From NCBI RefSeq assembly GCF_001719065.1, contig NZ_LWAF01000005.1:62001-126000 (forward strand): 64,000 nucleotides of DNA. The letters run 5' to 3'. The DNA is from Fervidobacterium thailandense. Its GTDB lineage: Bacteria > Thermotogota > Thermotogae > Thermotogales > Fervidobacteriaceae. Below the pieces are notes generated by a model, which saw nothing but the letters and a program-made list of their open reading frames with translations, was not told the DNA's origin and searched no databases. A program made the position numbers and the translations under genes. Shown here one piece after another: positions 35,145 through 44,052 of the stretch. Within the stretch, counting starts at the first letter, position 1; each line of letters opens with the position of its first letter.

Positions 35145-37793
35145 TTGAAGGTAATAACAACGCACATAAACCCCGATTTCGATGGTTTTGCTTGCTGTGT
35201 TGGGATGAAGAGACTTCATCCCGACTTTGAAATAGTACTATCGGGTTCCCCGGTTCAAAATTTAAAGGAATTCCTCCGCCTGTACGAGGAAGAGTTTCCA
35301 TATAGAACCGACAGTGAACTGAGGGAGTCTGAGCGGGAGCTGGAAGAGCTAATCATCGTGGATACCAACGGTACGGAGAGGATCAGTTCTCTGTTGAAAG
35401 AAAGAATAACTCAGAATACAAAAATAACGATCATCGACCATCATCCCGACATACGTCCCCCCGAAGACGACCGTCCAAACGTGACCAAGTTGGTGAGAAC
35501 CACTGGTGCCGCAACCTCGATAGTCGTTTCCTTACTCCGAGAGAATGGGATTAGGATATCTAAAAGCGAGGCCACTCTCCTTGCAATCGCTGTTTACGAG
35601 GACACCGGCAGCTTGCTCTTCCCGAGCACAACGGTGGAAGATGTCCTCGCGGTTGCGTACCTTCTGGACAACGGTGCTAACCTTGAGACCGTTGCCGAGT
35701 ACGTGCGGTACGATCTCACCATCGATCAAAAAAAGCTCTTGAACGACCTCCTTCAAAACGTCGTAACCCACACTATCAACGGTTACAATGTTACAATCGC
35801 CTACGCCGAAACGGAGAAATTCGTCGGGGGATTGGCCGCGATAACGGCCAAGTTCTGGTACACCCACAACGCGGAGACGTTGATCGTAGTAGTCAGGATG
35901 GGAAAGAAAGTGGTCATCGTCGGACGGACCAAGTCACCGGACATCGATCTTGCCGGTCTGATGGCCGAGTTCGGCGGAGGTGGCCATCATCAAGCCGCGT
36001 CGGCAACACTCAACTTAGCCTCGGTTGACGAGGTTATTCACAAAGTTTTGAAGCTCTTACCGAAGTACATAAATACCGCCTTGCGCGCAAAAGATATCAT
36101 GTCCGCCCCTGTCCGAACCGTACTTGCCTCGGAAACGATTGAGGAAGTGAACAAGATTATGGAGACAACCGGGCACGGTGGTTTACCCGTTGTCGAGGGC
36201 AACAAACTCGTCGGTATCGTCACGAAAAAGTCGGTGGACAAAGCCATCCACCATGGCCTTGGTAAACGCCCGGTTAAATCGATCATGAGCTCTAAGCTCA
36301 TCACCGCCCGTGTAGACACACCCGTGAGCCAGATCAAAAAGCTTATGGTCGAAAACGACATTGGACGGGTCCCAATACTCGATGAAAATAACATCCTCGT
36401 CGGGATCGTCACAAGGTCGGATATAATGAGGGCGATGACTGGTAACATCATACCGAACGTCCAAGATATTTCTCGGGAACCCGTCTTCGAGAACTTACTC
36501 GACGTGATGAAAAGTCGATTACCGAGTCGTTTGATGAATCTTCTACGATTGCTCGGAACTTACGGATCCGAATTGCGCATGTCAGTTTACGTTGTCGGTG
36601 GCTTTGTAAGGGATTTGTTGCTGAACATCCCTAATTATGATGTGGACATCGTAGTGGAGGGTACCGAAGAAAAAGCTGGCATAGAATTCGCCAAATACGT
36701 AGGGCGTGAGTTGAACGCAACCGTTGTTCCGTACGAGAAATTCCTGACCGCGAGCATAGTTTTTAAGGACGGTTACAAAATTGACATAGCGACCGCAAGA
36801 ACAGAATACTACGAGCGTCCCGGCGAGTTACCGCAGGTGGACATCAGCACCATCAAGAAAGACCTCTACAGACGGGATTTCACCATCAACGCGATGGCGA
36901 TAAAACTCAACCCGCAAGAGTTCGGCACGCTATACGATTTCTTCAACTGTCGAAAGGATCTCGAAAACGGAATCATTAGAGTTTTGCATAACCTCAGTTT
37001 CGTAGAAGACCCGACCCGAATGATTCGTGGCATCAGGTTCGAGCAAAGGTACAACTTTCGCATGGAAGAACGCACGCTCGAGCTTCTGAAGAAGAACTTG
37101 GAGGAGAATTACCTTGAGCGTGTCTCCGGAGCGAGAATCAGACAGGAGATAGAGAAGATTCTCGAAGAGAAAGAACCCATAAAAGCCTTCAGGAGGATGG
37201 CAGAACTCGGGGTTCTCAAACACGTCTTCCCAAAGACCTATTACACGTCCCTCATGGACGAAAAGCTGACTCGTTTGTTCAAATACCTCCCACGTTTTAA
37301 GGAAAGATTCCAAAATATCAACGACTTCTACGCCGTCTCGACGATACTCTTGGAATACTACGATCGTGACACACTCGAAGAGATGCGAAAAAAGTACGGA
37401 TACCCGAAACGGTTCATCGAGAGTCTTAAAATGACCGAAGGGCTCATACTACCACTCAAGGCCATGATAGAGGAACGACTCCATTTCTCGGAAATCTACA
37501 AGGTTCTTGGAAAATCAACACCGTACGTATACATCCACCTTTCGGCGTATCTTGACGATGCCAGCGTCGATTATCTCTTGAGGTACATCGATGCACTAAA
37601 TACCACAAAACTTGACCATGTTACGGGAAAGTATTTGGTCGATACCTACGGTTTAAAGCAGGGACCCGTGCTGAACCGTATTCTTGAGGAACTTTACTCG
37701 ATGAAACTCGATGATCCGAATCTTGACGAACGGGCGACGGTTGAGAAAATTGTCCAGCGCTTGCAAAACGAAGGATATTCCAACGTTCTGTGA
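35145..37793 (+). CDS. DHH-CBS-CBS-tRNA nucleotidyltransferase fusion (CCA/A-adding type)
   Basis: About 882 residues with four parts. A DHH/DHHA1 phosphoesterase comes first (THINPDFDGFACC at the start, IIDHHPD near 95, GGGGHHQAAS near 280). A tandem CBS pair follows at about 310-425 (GLPVVEGNKLVGIVT, GRVPILDENNILVGIVT). Then comes a class II nucleotidyltransferase head, VVGGFVRDLLLNIPNYDVDI near 490, with its DVD metal site, and last a helical RNA-binding tail. It adds A or CCA to tRNA 3' ends, while the DHH part may act as a 3' nuclease. CBS domains may sense adenine nucleotides. TTG 35145 follows GGAGGTGCGAGT. The same architecture is known in Thermotoga and Aquificales. Confidence 0.9.
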   Translation: MKVITTHINPDFDGFACCVGMKRLHPDFEIVLSGSPVQNLKEFLRLYEEEFPYRTDSELRESERELEELIIVDTNGTERISSLLKERITQNTKITIIDHHPDIRPPEDDRPNVTKLVRTTGAATSIVVSLLRENGIRISKSEATLLAIAVYEDTGSLLFPSTTVEDVLAVAYLLDNGANLETVAEYVRYDLTIDQKKLLNDLLQNVVTHTINGYNVTIAYAETEKFVGGLAAITAKFWYTHNAETLIVVVRMGKKVVIVGRTKSPDIDLAGLMAEFGGGGHHQAASATLNLASVDEVIHKVLKLLPKYINTALRAKDIMSAPVRTVLASETIEEVNKIMETTGHGGLPVVEGNKLVGIVTKKSVDKAIHHGLGKRPVKSIMSSKLITARVDTPVSQIKKLMVENDIGRVPILDENNILVGIVTRSDIMRAMTGNIIPNVQDISREPVFENLLDVMKSRLPSRLMNLLRLLGTYGSELRMSVYVVGGFVRDLLLNIPNYDVDIVVEGTEEKAGIEFAKYVGRELNATVVPYEKFLTASIVFKDGYKIDIATARTEYYERPGELPQVDISTIKKDLYRRDFTINAMAIKLNPQEFGTLYDFFNCRKDLENGIIRVLHNLSFVEDPTRMIRGIRFEQRYNFRMEERTLELLKKNLEENYLERVSGARIRQEIEKILEEKEPIKAFRRMAELGVLKHVFPKTYYTSLMDEKLTRLFKYLPRFKERFQNINDFYAVSTILLEYYDRDTLEEMRKKYGYPKRFIESLKMTEGLILPLKAMIEERLHFSEIYKVLGKSTPYVYIHLSAYLDDASVDYLLRYIDALNTTKLDHVTGKYLVDTYGLKQGPVLNRILEELYSMKLDDPNLDERATVEKIVQRLQNEGYSNVL

Positions 37794-37832
37794 TATTGTA
37801 CAACACTTACCACCCTGGAGAGGAAACGAACT

Positions 37833-39518
37833 ATGAGGTCAAAAGTTGAGCGACCCGACAACAGGTTGATCCTCCCGTTTTTCCTGTACGCGCTGATGTT
37901 CGCTTACGTGATTTACGGTCTCTTCAAAACGCAGGTTTTTGACAGGGAACAGCACCTCGCCACACTCGACCAATTGCTCGGCAGAAGCGTTTACGAAAGA
38001 GGATTGAGAGGTACCATATATTCCATCGACGGAGTTAAATTAGCCTGGAGTGAAAGAGCTCCAGTCCTATCGATGAAGTCGCTTGACGAAAAAGGCGAGG
38101 AGAAGCTTAAAAATATTTTAACCGAGGAGCAGATCGCGGTTCTCAGAAACACGGGAGAGGTACAAGTCTCCTGGGAACAGGCCTTTTTCCTCCGCAACGC
38201 TGGATTCGAAACGAAAGTGAAAGAACTACGCAAATCGTACGGTTTTGTCTACCACCTCGTTGGTAATGTAAACGTTGATGGTGATGGGGTTTCCGGACTT
38301 GAACTCGTTTACAATGATGTCCTCAAGGGACGGACGGGGTTGATGTACGAGATAAGAACACCGGGAGGTGGGTACAGACAGAGCATCGTCCAGACCCAGC
38401 CCGAGGACGGTTTGGAGCTACAGACGACGATTCACTTCGGCCTCCAGAAGTTCGTGGCGGACCTACTAACGACTGAGTCAACACCATCCGTCGCGATCGT
38501 CTCCGAAGTGAAGACGGGAAACATCCTGGCCATGGTTTCATTCCCATTCCCGGATTTTGATATGAACGGGATAGATAACATCACTTGGAAGAAAGTTTTA
38601 AACGATCCGTTGCGCCCACTCCTTAACCGCGCGATTTCGAGCACGTATCCGCCTGGTTCGATCTTCAAGGTCGTCCCAGCCATCGCTCAGATCCTGTACG
38701 ACGATTCATCCCGTGTTGTTCAGTGTGGCGGGATCTTTCGCTACAGGGATTCGAAGGGACGGGTCACCGGGCGTTACAAGGACTGGTACCTTCCCGGTCA
38801 CGGTCCGGTTAGTTTGAAAAAGGCACTCAGAGTATCGTGCAACGTCTATTTCTACAACGTCGGTTTGGACGTTGGGATAGATAAAATGGTTGAAGTGGCC
38901 AGAGCTTTGAAACTTGGTGAGAAAACCGGTGTAAGTCTACCCGGTGAAGTGAGTGGAACGTTACCGGATCCGGATTGGAAGCTGAAAAACATTGGTGAAA
39001 AATGGTATCCCGGTGACACGATACTCTTCAGCATCGGGCAGGGGTACATCAACCTCACCCCCTTGCAGATGTTGACGTTGTACAATACAATAGCTAACAG
39101 AGGGATTAGAACTACTCCGAAATTGTTGCTTAACGAGGAGGTTAAGCAAGAACCTATCAACCTCGAGCTTTCCAAAGAACAGTGGGACATTATCATAGAT
39201 GGACTGACGGAAGTGACGACGGTACTCGGTAGCCCGGCGAATGCGGGAACGGCGGCCAAGGCGTTTAGGGGATTCCCAATAAAAGTTGCGGGCAAGACCG
39301 GAACAGCACAAACGGGAAAACACACACCACACGCGTGGTTTGTTGGATTCGCACCGGTTGAAGACCCCAAATACTCGGTGTTGGTACTCGTTGAAAACGG
39401 TGGTAGTGGTGGAGAGGTTGCCGCACCGCTGGCACGCAAGATATTCGATTACATGCTCCGGGAAGGCTTCTTCTCCGAATCTCCGGACAAAAGGGAGGAA
39501 AAGGATGTCCGAAAATAA
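37833..39518 (+). CDS. mrdA: Penicillin-binding protein 2 (transpeptidase)
   Basis: A 561-residue class B PBP. One membrane segment is at residues 12-32, a reduced pedestal domain covers about 40-200, and a transpeptidase domain follows. The latter has the active-site SxxK in YPPGSIFKVVPA, SCN in RVSCNVYFYNVG and KTGT in VAGKTGTAQTG. It cross-links peptidoglycan, probably for side-wall growth, in the periplasm. ATG 37833 follows GGAGAGGAAACGA-type sequence. Its end overlaps the next gene by 14 bases. The length is on the short side for PBP2 but all motifs are intact. Confidence 0.9.
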   Translation: MRSKVERPDNRLILPFFLYALMFAYVIYGLFKTQVFDREQHLATLDQLLGRSVYERGLRGTIYSIDGVKLAWSERAPVLSMKSLDEKGEEKLKNILTEEQIAVLRNTGEVQVSWEQAFFLRNAGFETKVKELRKSYGFVYHLVGNVNVDGDGVSGLELVYNDVLKGRTGLMYEIRTPGGGYRQSIVQTQPEDGLELQTTIHFGLQKFVADLLTTESTPSVAIVSEVKTGNILAMVSFPFPDFDMNGIDNITWKKVLNDPLRPLLNRAISSTYPPGSIFKVVPAIAQILYDDSSRVVQCGGIFRYRDSKGRVTGRYKDWYLPGHGPVSLKKALRVSCNVYFYNVGLDVGIDKMVEVARALKLGEKTGVSLPGEVSGTLPDPDWKLKNIGEKWYPGDTILFSIGQGYINLTPLQMLTLYNTIANRGIRTTPKLLLNEEVKQEPINLELSKEQWDIIIDGLTEVTTVLGSPANAGTAAKAFRGFPIKVAGKTGTAQTGKHTPHAWFVGFAPVEDPKYSVLVLVENGGSGGEVAAPLARKIFDYMLREGFFSESPDKREEKDVRK

Positions 39519-39792
39519 ACTGAGAATTTTGTATTTCAAAAATGATTCGTGCGGAGTTTGCAAAGCATTTTTACCAAAAATCCAGAGAATTAGCAACGAT
39601 TACGGACTTGAGGTTGAGATAGTTGACATTGTTGAAAAGCCCGAGTTGGCCGGTCAGAACATGGTCTTCACCGTTCCGACGATCCTTATCATGGACCAAA
39701 CCGGAAGCGAAATCAAACGTTTCGCGAGAAACTTTTCCGAACTCGAAATTAGAGAGTTTATCGAAAGATTGCTATCCTTGATGAACGGTTGA
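39505..39792 (+). CDS. Small thioredoxin-like protein (CGVC)
   Basis: A 95-residue thioredoxin fold with the redox motif CGVC in FKNDSCGVCKAFLPK and a cis-proline region VFTVPTILIMDQTG. ATG 39505 follows GGGAGGAAAAGG and overlaps the end of the PBP2 gene. A longer frame from 39286 lies inside the PBP2 coding sequence and is not used. It is cytoplasmic; its partner is unknown. It could be reduced by the thioredoxin reductase encoded at 17587. Confidence 0.82.
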   Translation: MSENKLRILYFKNDSCGVCKAFLPKIQRISNDYGLEVEIVDIVEKPELAGQNMVFTVPTILIMDQTGSEIKRFARNFSELEIREFIERLLSLMNG

Positions 39793-39825
39793 AAACGCGA
39801 GCCAACTTCCAAGGGGGTGGCGAAA

Positions 39826-40323
39826 GTGGAAAGGATACTGGGGATCTTGCGGTTCGCACTGGCCAGGGAAATCGAAGGTGTAGAATTTTATAGGGAAAAA
39901 GTCGGTCGTGTGAAAAACAAGGACGTCCGGGATGTTCTCGAAAGCCTCTCGAAGATGGAGACGGAGCACGTGCAGTTCATCAAGGGACTGATGGAAAAAG
40001 TCTCAAAGGATGAAGAAATCACGATCGAAACCGAACTCATCAAAACCGATTTCTTCAAGTCGAAAGAACGTTCGGAAATGGTGACCGGAACTGTTGACGA
40101 ATTGGCGAACGATTTGAGCATACTCAGAATGGCATACCTCATCGAAGAGGATTTTGAAAAATTCTACCGCACGGGTGCGGAAAAAGTCGAAGATCCTGAG
40201 ATGAAGAAAATACTGAACTTGCTCGCAGACTGGGAAGACGGTCACAAAAAGATGCTGCTGGAATTCTACGAGGAAGCTATGCGAAATTATTGGCAAAAGC
40301 AAGGGTTCGAACCGCTGTACTGA
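39826..40323 (+). CDS. Ferritin-like / rubrerythrin-type diiron protein
   Basis: A 165-residue four-helix protein. Metal-ligand residues sit at EIEGVEFY (helix 1), METEHVQF (helix 2, ExxH), IEEDFEKFY (helix 3) and WEDGHKKM (helix 4, ExxH-like). This is the diiron carboxylate pattern of erythrin-vacuolar iron transport/rubrerythrin proteins, without a rubredoxin domain. It may protect against peroxide or store iron in this anaerobe. GTG 39826 follows AAGGGGGTGG; a GTG at 39817 lies within that site. Confidence 0.82.
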   Translation: MERILGILRFALAREIEGVEFYREKVGRVKNKDVRDVLESLSKMETEHVQFIKGLMEKVSKDEEITIETELIKTDFFKSKERSEMVTGTVDELANDLSILRMAYLIEEDFEKFYRTGAEKVEDPEMKKILNLLADWEDGHKKMLLEFYEEAMRNYWQKQGFEPLY

Positions 40324-40374
40324 GGCACATGAGAAACGATTAGTACTAAAATTCCCGAAAGGAGGAACGTTACG

Positions 40375-41355
40375 TTGCGCATTCTCAGTGGAATTCGTCC
40401 CACCGGAAAGGTGCATATTGGTCATTACGTGGGAGTTTTCGAGAACTGGTTGAACTTACAAGAAAACCATGAAACCTTCTACTTTGTTGCCGACTGGCAC
40501 GCGTTGACAACCCATTACGAGGATACAAGCATGCTAAAGGGATACACGTACGATTTATTAAAAACGATGATAGCCGTAGGACTTGATAAATCCGTACTCT
40601 TCGTCCAGTCGGCCGTCAAAGAGCACGCAGAACTGATGCTACTATTTTCCATGATCGTTCCACTCTCTTGGCTTGAAAGAGTTCCCACATACAAAGAACT
40701 CAAGCAACAACTTGCAAACAAAGATCTATCGAACGCAGGCTTCTTGCTCTATCCCGTCCTCCAGGCGGCTGACATCCTCATTTACAAAGCTGAAGGAGTG
40801 CCGGTCGGGGAGGATCAAGTGTACCACATAGAACTCACCAGGGAAATCGCCAGGAGGTTCAACTACATCTTCAAGAAGCAGGTCTTCCCGGAACCGAAAG
40901 AGCTGCTATCAAAAGTTCCTAAGCTTCCGGGTACGGACGGCAGGAAGATGAGCAAGAGCTACGGCAACATCATTCCCCTTATAACCAACGAGCAAGATCT
41001 CTCGAAAATGGTACTACCGATGATAACCGACCCGGCCCGAAAAAGACGCACCGACCCGGGTAATCCCGAGGTGTGTCCGGTGTGGGAGTACCACAAAGCG
41101 TTCGGAACGGCTGATATTCCCGAAGAAAAACAATGGATCTTTGAGGGATGTACACAAGCAAAGATAGGTTGCGTGGATTGTAAAAAGCTCTTGCTCAAGC
41201 ACATGGTGGAGAAGCTCCAGCCCATTTGGGAACGGTACGAAAAAATCACCAACGACGACGTGATGGAGACGGTTGAGAGGGGAAATAAAAGAGCTTCGGA
41301 AATCGCCCAGAGAACGATGGAAGAGGTACGCGAAGCGGTCGGGATTATGTATTAA
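40375..41355 (+). CDS. trpS: Tryptophanyl-tRNA synthetase with Fe-S type cysteine set
   Basis: A 326-residue class I synthetase with the HIGH-type motif GKVHIGHYVG and the KMSKS motif GRKMSKSYGN near residue 190. In the C-terminal domain a cysteine in NPEVCPVW is followed by CTQAKIGCVDCKK, giving a C-x24-C-x6-C-x2-C set. This resembles the [4Fe-4S] ligands of the Thermotoga maritima enzyme, which sit near the anticodon-binding region. It charges tRNA-Trp. TTG 40375 follows AAAGGAGGAACG. Length is normal. Confidence 0.94.
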   Translation: MRILSGIRPTGKVHIGHYVGVFENWLNLQENHETFYFVADWHALTTHYEDTSMLKGYTYDLLKTMIAVGLDKSVLFVQSAVKEHAELMLLFSMIVPLSWLERVPTYKELKQQLANKDLSNAGFLLYPVLQAADILIYKAEGVPVGEDQVYHIELTREIARRFNYIFKKQVFPEPKELLSKVPKLPGTDGRKMSKSYGNIIPLITNEQDLSKMVLPMITDPARKRRTDPGNPEVCPVWEYHKAFGTADIPEEKQWIFEGCTQAKIGCVDCKKLLLKHMVEKLQPIWERYEKITNDDVMETVERGNKRASEIAQRTMEEVREAVGIMY

Positions 41356-41400
41356 GCGCTTTCAAAAAAGGGAATACCTCTGTTTTGGGAGGCATGGTAC

Positions 41401-42216
41401 GTGGAGAAAAGCATGCTGACAATCGTCAATAGAACCGTACTTTCCTTAATCACCTTGTTCATCGCCTACATCGTACACAAGGTCATCATGAAATCCATAG
41501 AGCGCGTCACAGAAACCGTAGGAAAAGAGGTCAAAGCACCGAAGACATTGTCCGTTCTTTTAGCGTTCTTAATCTACGGTTTTGCGATTGCCGGTATCTT
41601 GGCTATCTGGGACCTGAACCTCGCACCCTACTTGGCCGGTCTTGGTATCTCAGGTATTGTCCTCGGTCTTGCGTTCCAGGAACCGCTTACGAATTTCTTA
41701 TCGGGCATTTTGGTGCTTGTCACGCGTAAAGTCTTCGAGGGAGAGGTTGTCGATATCGACGGTCTAACAGGCGTTGTTGATGTCATCAAGATGAACCACA
41801 CGCACATCCGCACGTTCGACGGGAAGCTCATCTTAATACCGAACCGTCGGGTCTGGACCGGTACGGTGACAAAATTCTGGCCAGGGAAATACAGAAGAAT
41901 CGACATCGACGTAACGGTAGACTACTCGAGTGATCCGAACGTGGTACTGGATGTTCTGAAAAAAGTGTTGGAAGACGAGCCACTGGTAGTGAAGGATGGA
42001 TCCGTGGAAAATGCGGTTGTATTCAAATCATTCGACTCAAACGGGATGACTTACACGCTCAGGTTTTGGACCGAACGGGAGACTTATTTCGACACGTTAA
42101 ACGCGGTTGCTGGGCGAACGAAGGTGTACCTTGAGAACGCCGGAATAAAGATCCCGTACAACATTCTTGAGGTAAGATTAAGAGAAGACACGCAAGGAGG
42201 TACAAGGACCCGATGA
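41401..42216 (+). CDS. mscS: Small mechanosensitive channel, MscS family
   Basis: A 271-residue MscS-type protein. Hydrophobic segments are at residues 4-24 and 43-65. The pore-lining TM3 region is LAGLGISGIVLGLAFQEPLTNFLSG near residues 80-104, and a beta-domain and C-terminal cage follow. It opens under membrane tension to release solutes, including compatible solutes such as trehalose. The GTG at 41401 follows GGGAGGCATGGTAC. Its stop overlaps the lepA ATG. Confidence 0.88.
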   Translation: MEKSMLTIVNRTVLSLITLFIAYIVHKVIMKSIERVTETVGKEVKAPKTLSVLLAFLIYGFAIAGILAIWDLNLAPYLAGLGISGIVLGLAFQEPLTNFLSGILVLVTRKVFEGEVVDIDGLTGVVDVIKMNHTHIRTFDGKLILIPNRRVWTGTVTKFWPGKYRRIDIDVTVDYSSDPNVVLDVLKKVLEDEPLVVKDGSVENAVVFKSFDSNGMTYTLRFWTERETYFDTLNAVAGRTKVYLENAGIKIPYNILEVRLREDTQGGTRTR

Positions 42217-44027
42217 GGAAGATAGAGAACGTTCGCAACATATGTATCATCGCGCACATCGACCACGGAAAAACGACACTCACTGACCGCATTCTCGAGA
42301 TGACCGGAGCGGTCGATAGACGGAAGATGCGCGAACAATACCTTGATAGCATGGATATTGAAAGAGAACGAGGTATCACTATCAAATCACACCCACTGAG
42401 AGTGTACTACACCGCTGACGATGGGAAAACTTACGAGATAAACATCGTTGACACTCCTGGTCACGTTGACTTCTCTTACGAAGTCGATAGAAGCATGGCC
42501 GCTGTCGAAGGTGCCATTCTGCTTGTTGACGCCACGCAAGGTGTCCAGGCCCAGACGGTGGCTAATACTTACAAGGCTCTCGAGCATAATTTGGAGATAG
42601 TACCAGCGGTCAACAAGATAGACATGCCCCAGGCGAACATCGAAGAAACTATTGCCGAGATTGAGGATCTAATCGGTATTCCCGGTGAGGACGTCTTCCG
42701 CATCAGTGCGAAGGAAGGTATTGGTGTGAAGGATCTCATAGAAGCCGTTATCAGGCTCGTTCCACCTCCAACCACGAGGGACGATGGCCACCTCAGAGCT
42801 TTGATTTTCGACGCAAAATACGACAAATACAGGGGAGTTATCACCTACATTCGCGTCTTCGATGGCGAAATCAAACCTGGAGATAAAATCATGATGATGT
42901 CAAGTGGGGAGATTTACGAAGTGATGGAGGTTGGTACCTTCACACCCGAGATGACCGCGGTGGAGGCTTTGAACGCCGGGGACATAGGTTACATAATAGC
43001 CGGTCTAAAAGACGTCTCAAAAGCAAAAATCGGCGATACGATAACCAAACCGGACAACCCAGCACCAGAACCACTGCCCGGATACAAAGAGGTCAAACCG
43101 ATGGTCTACGCTGGTATGTATCCGGGATTGCCTGAGTATTACGAAGAACTCCGAAAAGCTTTAGAAAAATACAAACTCAACGATGCAGCACTCGTCTTCA
43201 AACCAGACCATTCACCCGCACTCGGATTCGGTTTTAGGTGTGGTTTCCTCGGACTTTTACACATGGACGTTGTTCGTGAAAGGCTTGAAAGGGAATTCGA
43301 TATTGCCGTCATCCTCACGGCACCGAACGTTGAGTACAAGGTCATCACCCACGATGGTAGGGAATTAATGATAAACGACCCGGCAAAATTTCCGGAAGAG
43401 GGAGAAGTAAGGGAAATATACGAACCGTACGTGAAACTCTCCATCATCACACCACCGGAGTACATCGGCAAACTCATGAACCTTGTGCAGAACGAAAAAC
43501 GCGGCACACTGATTTCAACGGAGAACGCCGGTCACGAACGTGTAGTGATGCACTTTGAAGTACCACTCGCGGAGATAATATTCGATTTCTTCGACAAAAT
43601 GAAAGCCGTGAGCCGTGGTTACGCATCCATGGACTACGAGTTCTTGGAGTACAGAAAGAGCGACCTTGTGAAGATAACCATTTACGTCAACAGAGAACCT
43701 GTTGATGCTCTGTCATTCGTTGCACATCGGGAAAAGGCCTATACGATCGCAAGAAAGTTGGTTGATAAACTCGCCGAACTCATACCGCAACACCAGTTCG
43801 AAATCCCGATCCAGGCAAAGGCCGGAGGAAGGTTCATCGCACGCTCGACCATCAGAGCCCTCAGAAAAGACGTCCTTGCAAAATGTTACGGTGGTGACGT
43901 AACAAGAAAGATGAAACTACTTGAAAAACAACGCGAAGGAAAGAAGAAACTAAGAGAAATTGGAAACGTGACCATTCCACAGGAAGCGTTCCTTGCCATG
44001 CTCCGCATCGGTGAGGAGGAAGAGTAA
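42213..44027 (+). CDS. lepA: Elongation factor 4 (LepA)
   Basis: A 604-residue GTPase with G1 AHIDHGKTTL, G2/G3 DTPGHVDFSYE, G4 NKIDMPQ and G5 ISAKEGIG, then the EF-G-like domains and the LepA-specific C-terminal domain. The region FLEYRKSDLVKI and the final QAKAGGRFIARSTIRALRKD are intact. It acts on stalled ribosomes. The ATG overlaps the stop of the mscS gene (ATGA). It is preceded by AAGGAGGTACAAGGACCCG. Confidence 0.96.
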   Translation: MRKIENVRNICIIAHIDHGKTTLTDRILEMTGAVDRRKMREQYLDSMDIERERGITIKSHPLRVYYTADDGKTYEINIVDTPGHVDFSYEVDRSMAAVEGAILLVDATQGVQAQTVANTYKALEHNLEIVPAVNKIDMPQANIEETIAEIEDLIGIPGEDVFRISAKEGIGVKDLIEAVIRLVPPPTTRDDGHLRALIFDAKYDKYRGVITYIRVFDGEIKPGDKIMMMSSGEIYEVMEVGTFTPEMTAVEALNAGDIGYIIAGLKDVSKAKIGDTITKPDNPAPEPLPGYKEVKPMVYAGMYPGLPEYYEELRKALEKYKLNDAALVFKPDHSPALGFGFRCGFLGLLHMDVVRERLEREFDIAVILTAPNVEYKVITHDGRELMINDPAKFPEEGEVREIYEPYVKLSIITPPEYIGKLMNLVQNEKRGTLISTENAGHERVVMHFEVPLAEIIFDFFDKMKAVSRGYASMDYEFLEYRKSDLVKITIYVNREPVDALSFVAHREKAYTIARKLVDKLAELIPQHQFEIPIQAKAGGRFIARSTIRALRKDVLAKCYGGDVTRKMKLLEKQREGKKKLREIGNVTIPQEAFLAMLRIGEEEE

Positions 44028-44052
44028 AACTTACGGAAGTGGAGGGGTGTTC

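Noticed and set aside
39286-39504. N-terminal extension of the small thioredoxin-like protein
   Set aside because: This part lies inside the transpeptidase coding sequence. GGGAGGAAAAGG just before ATG 39505 marks the real start.
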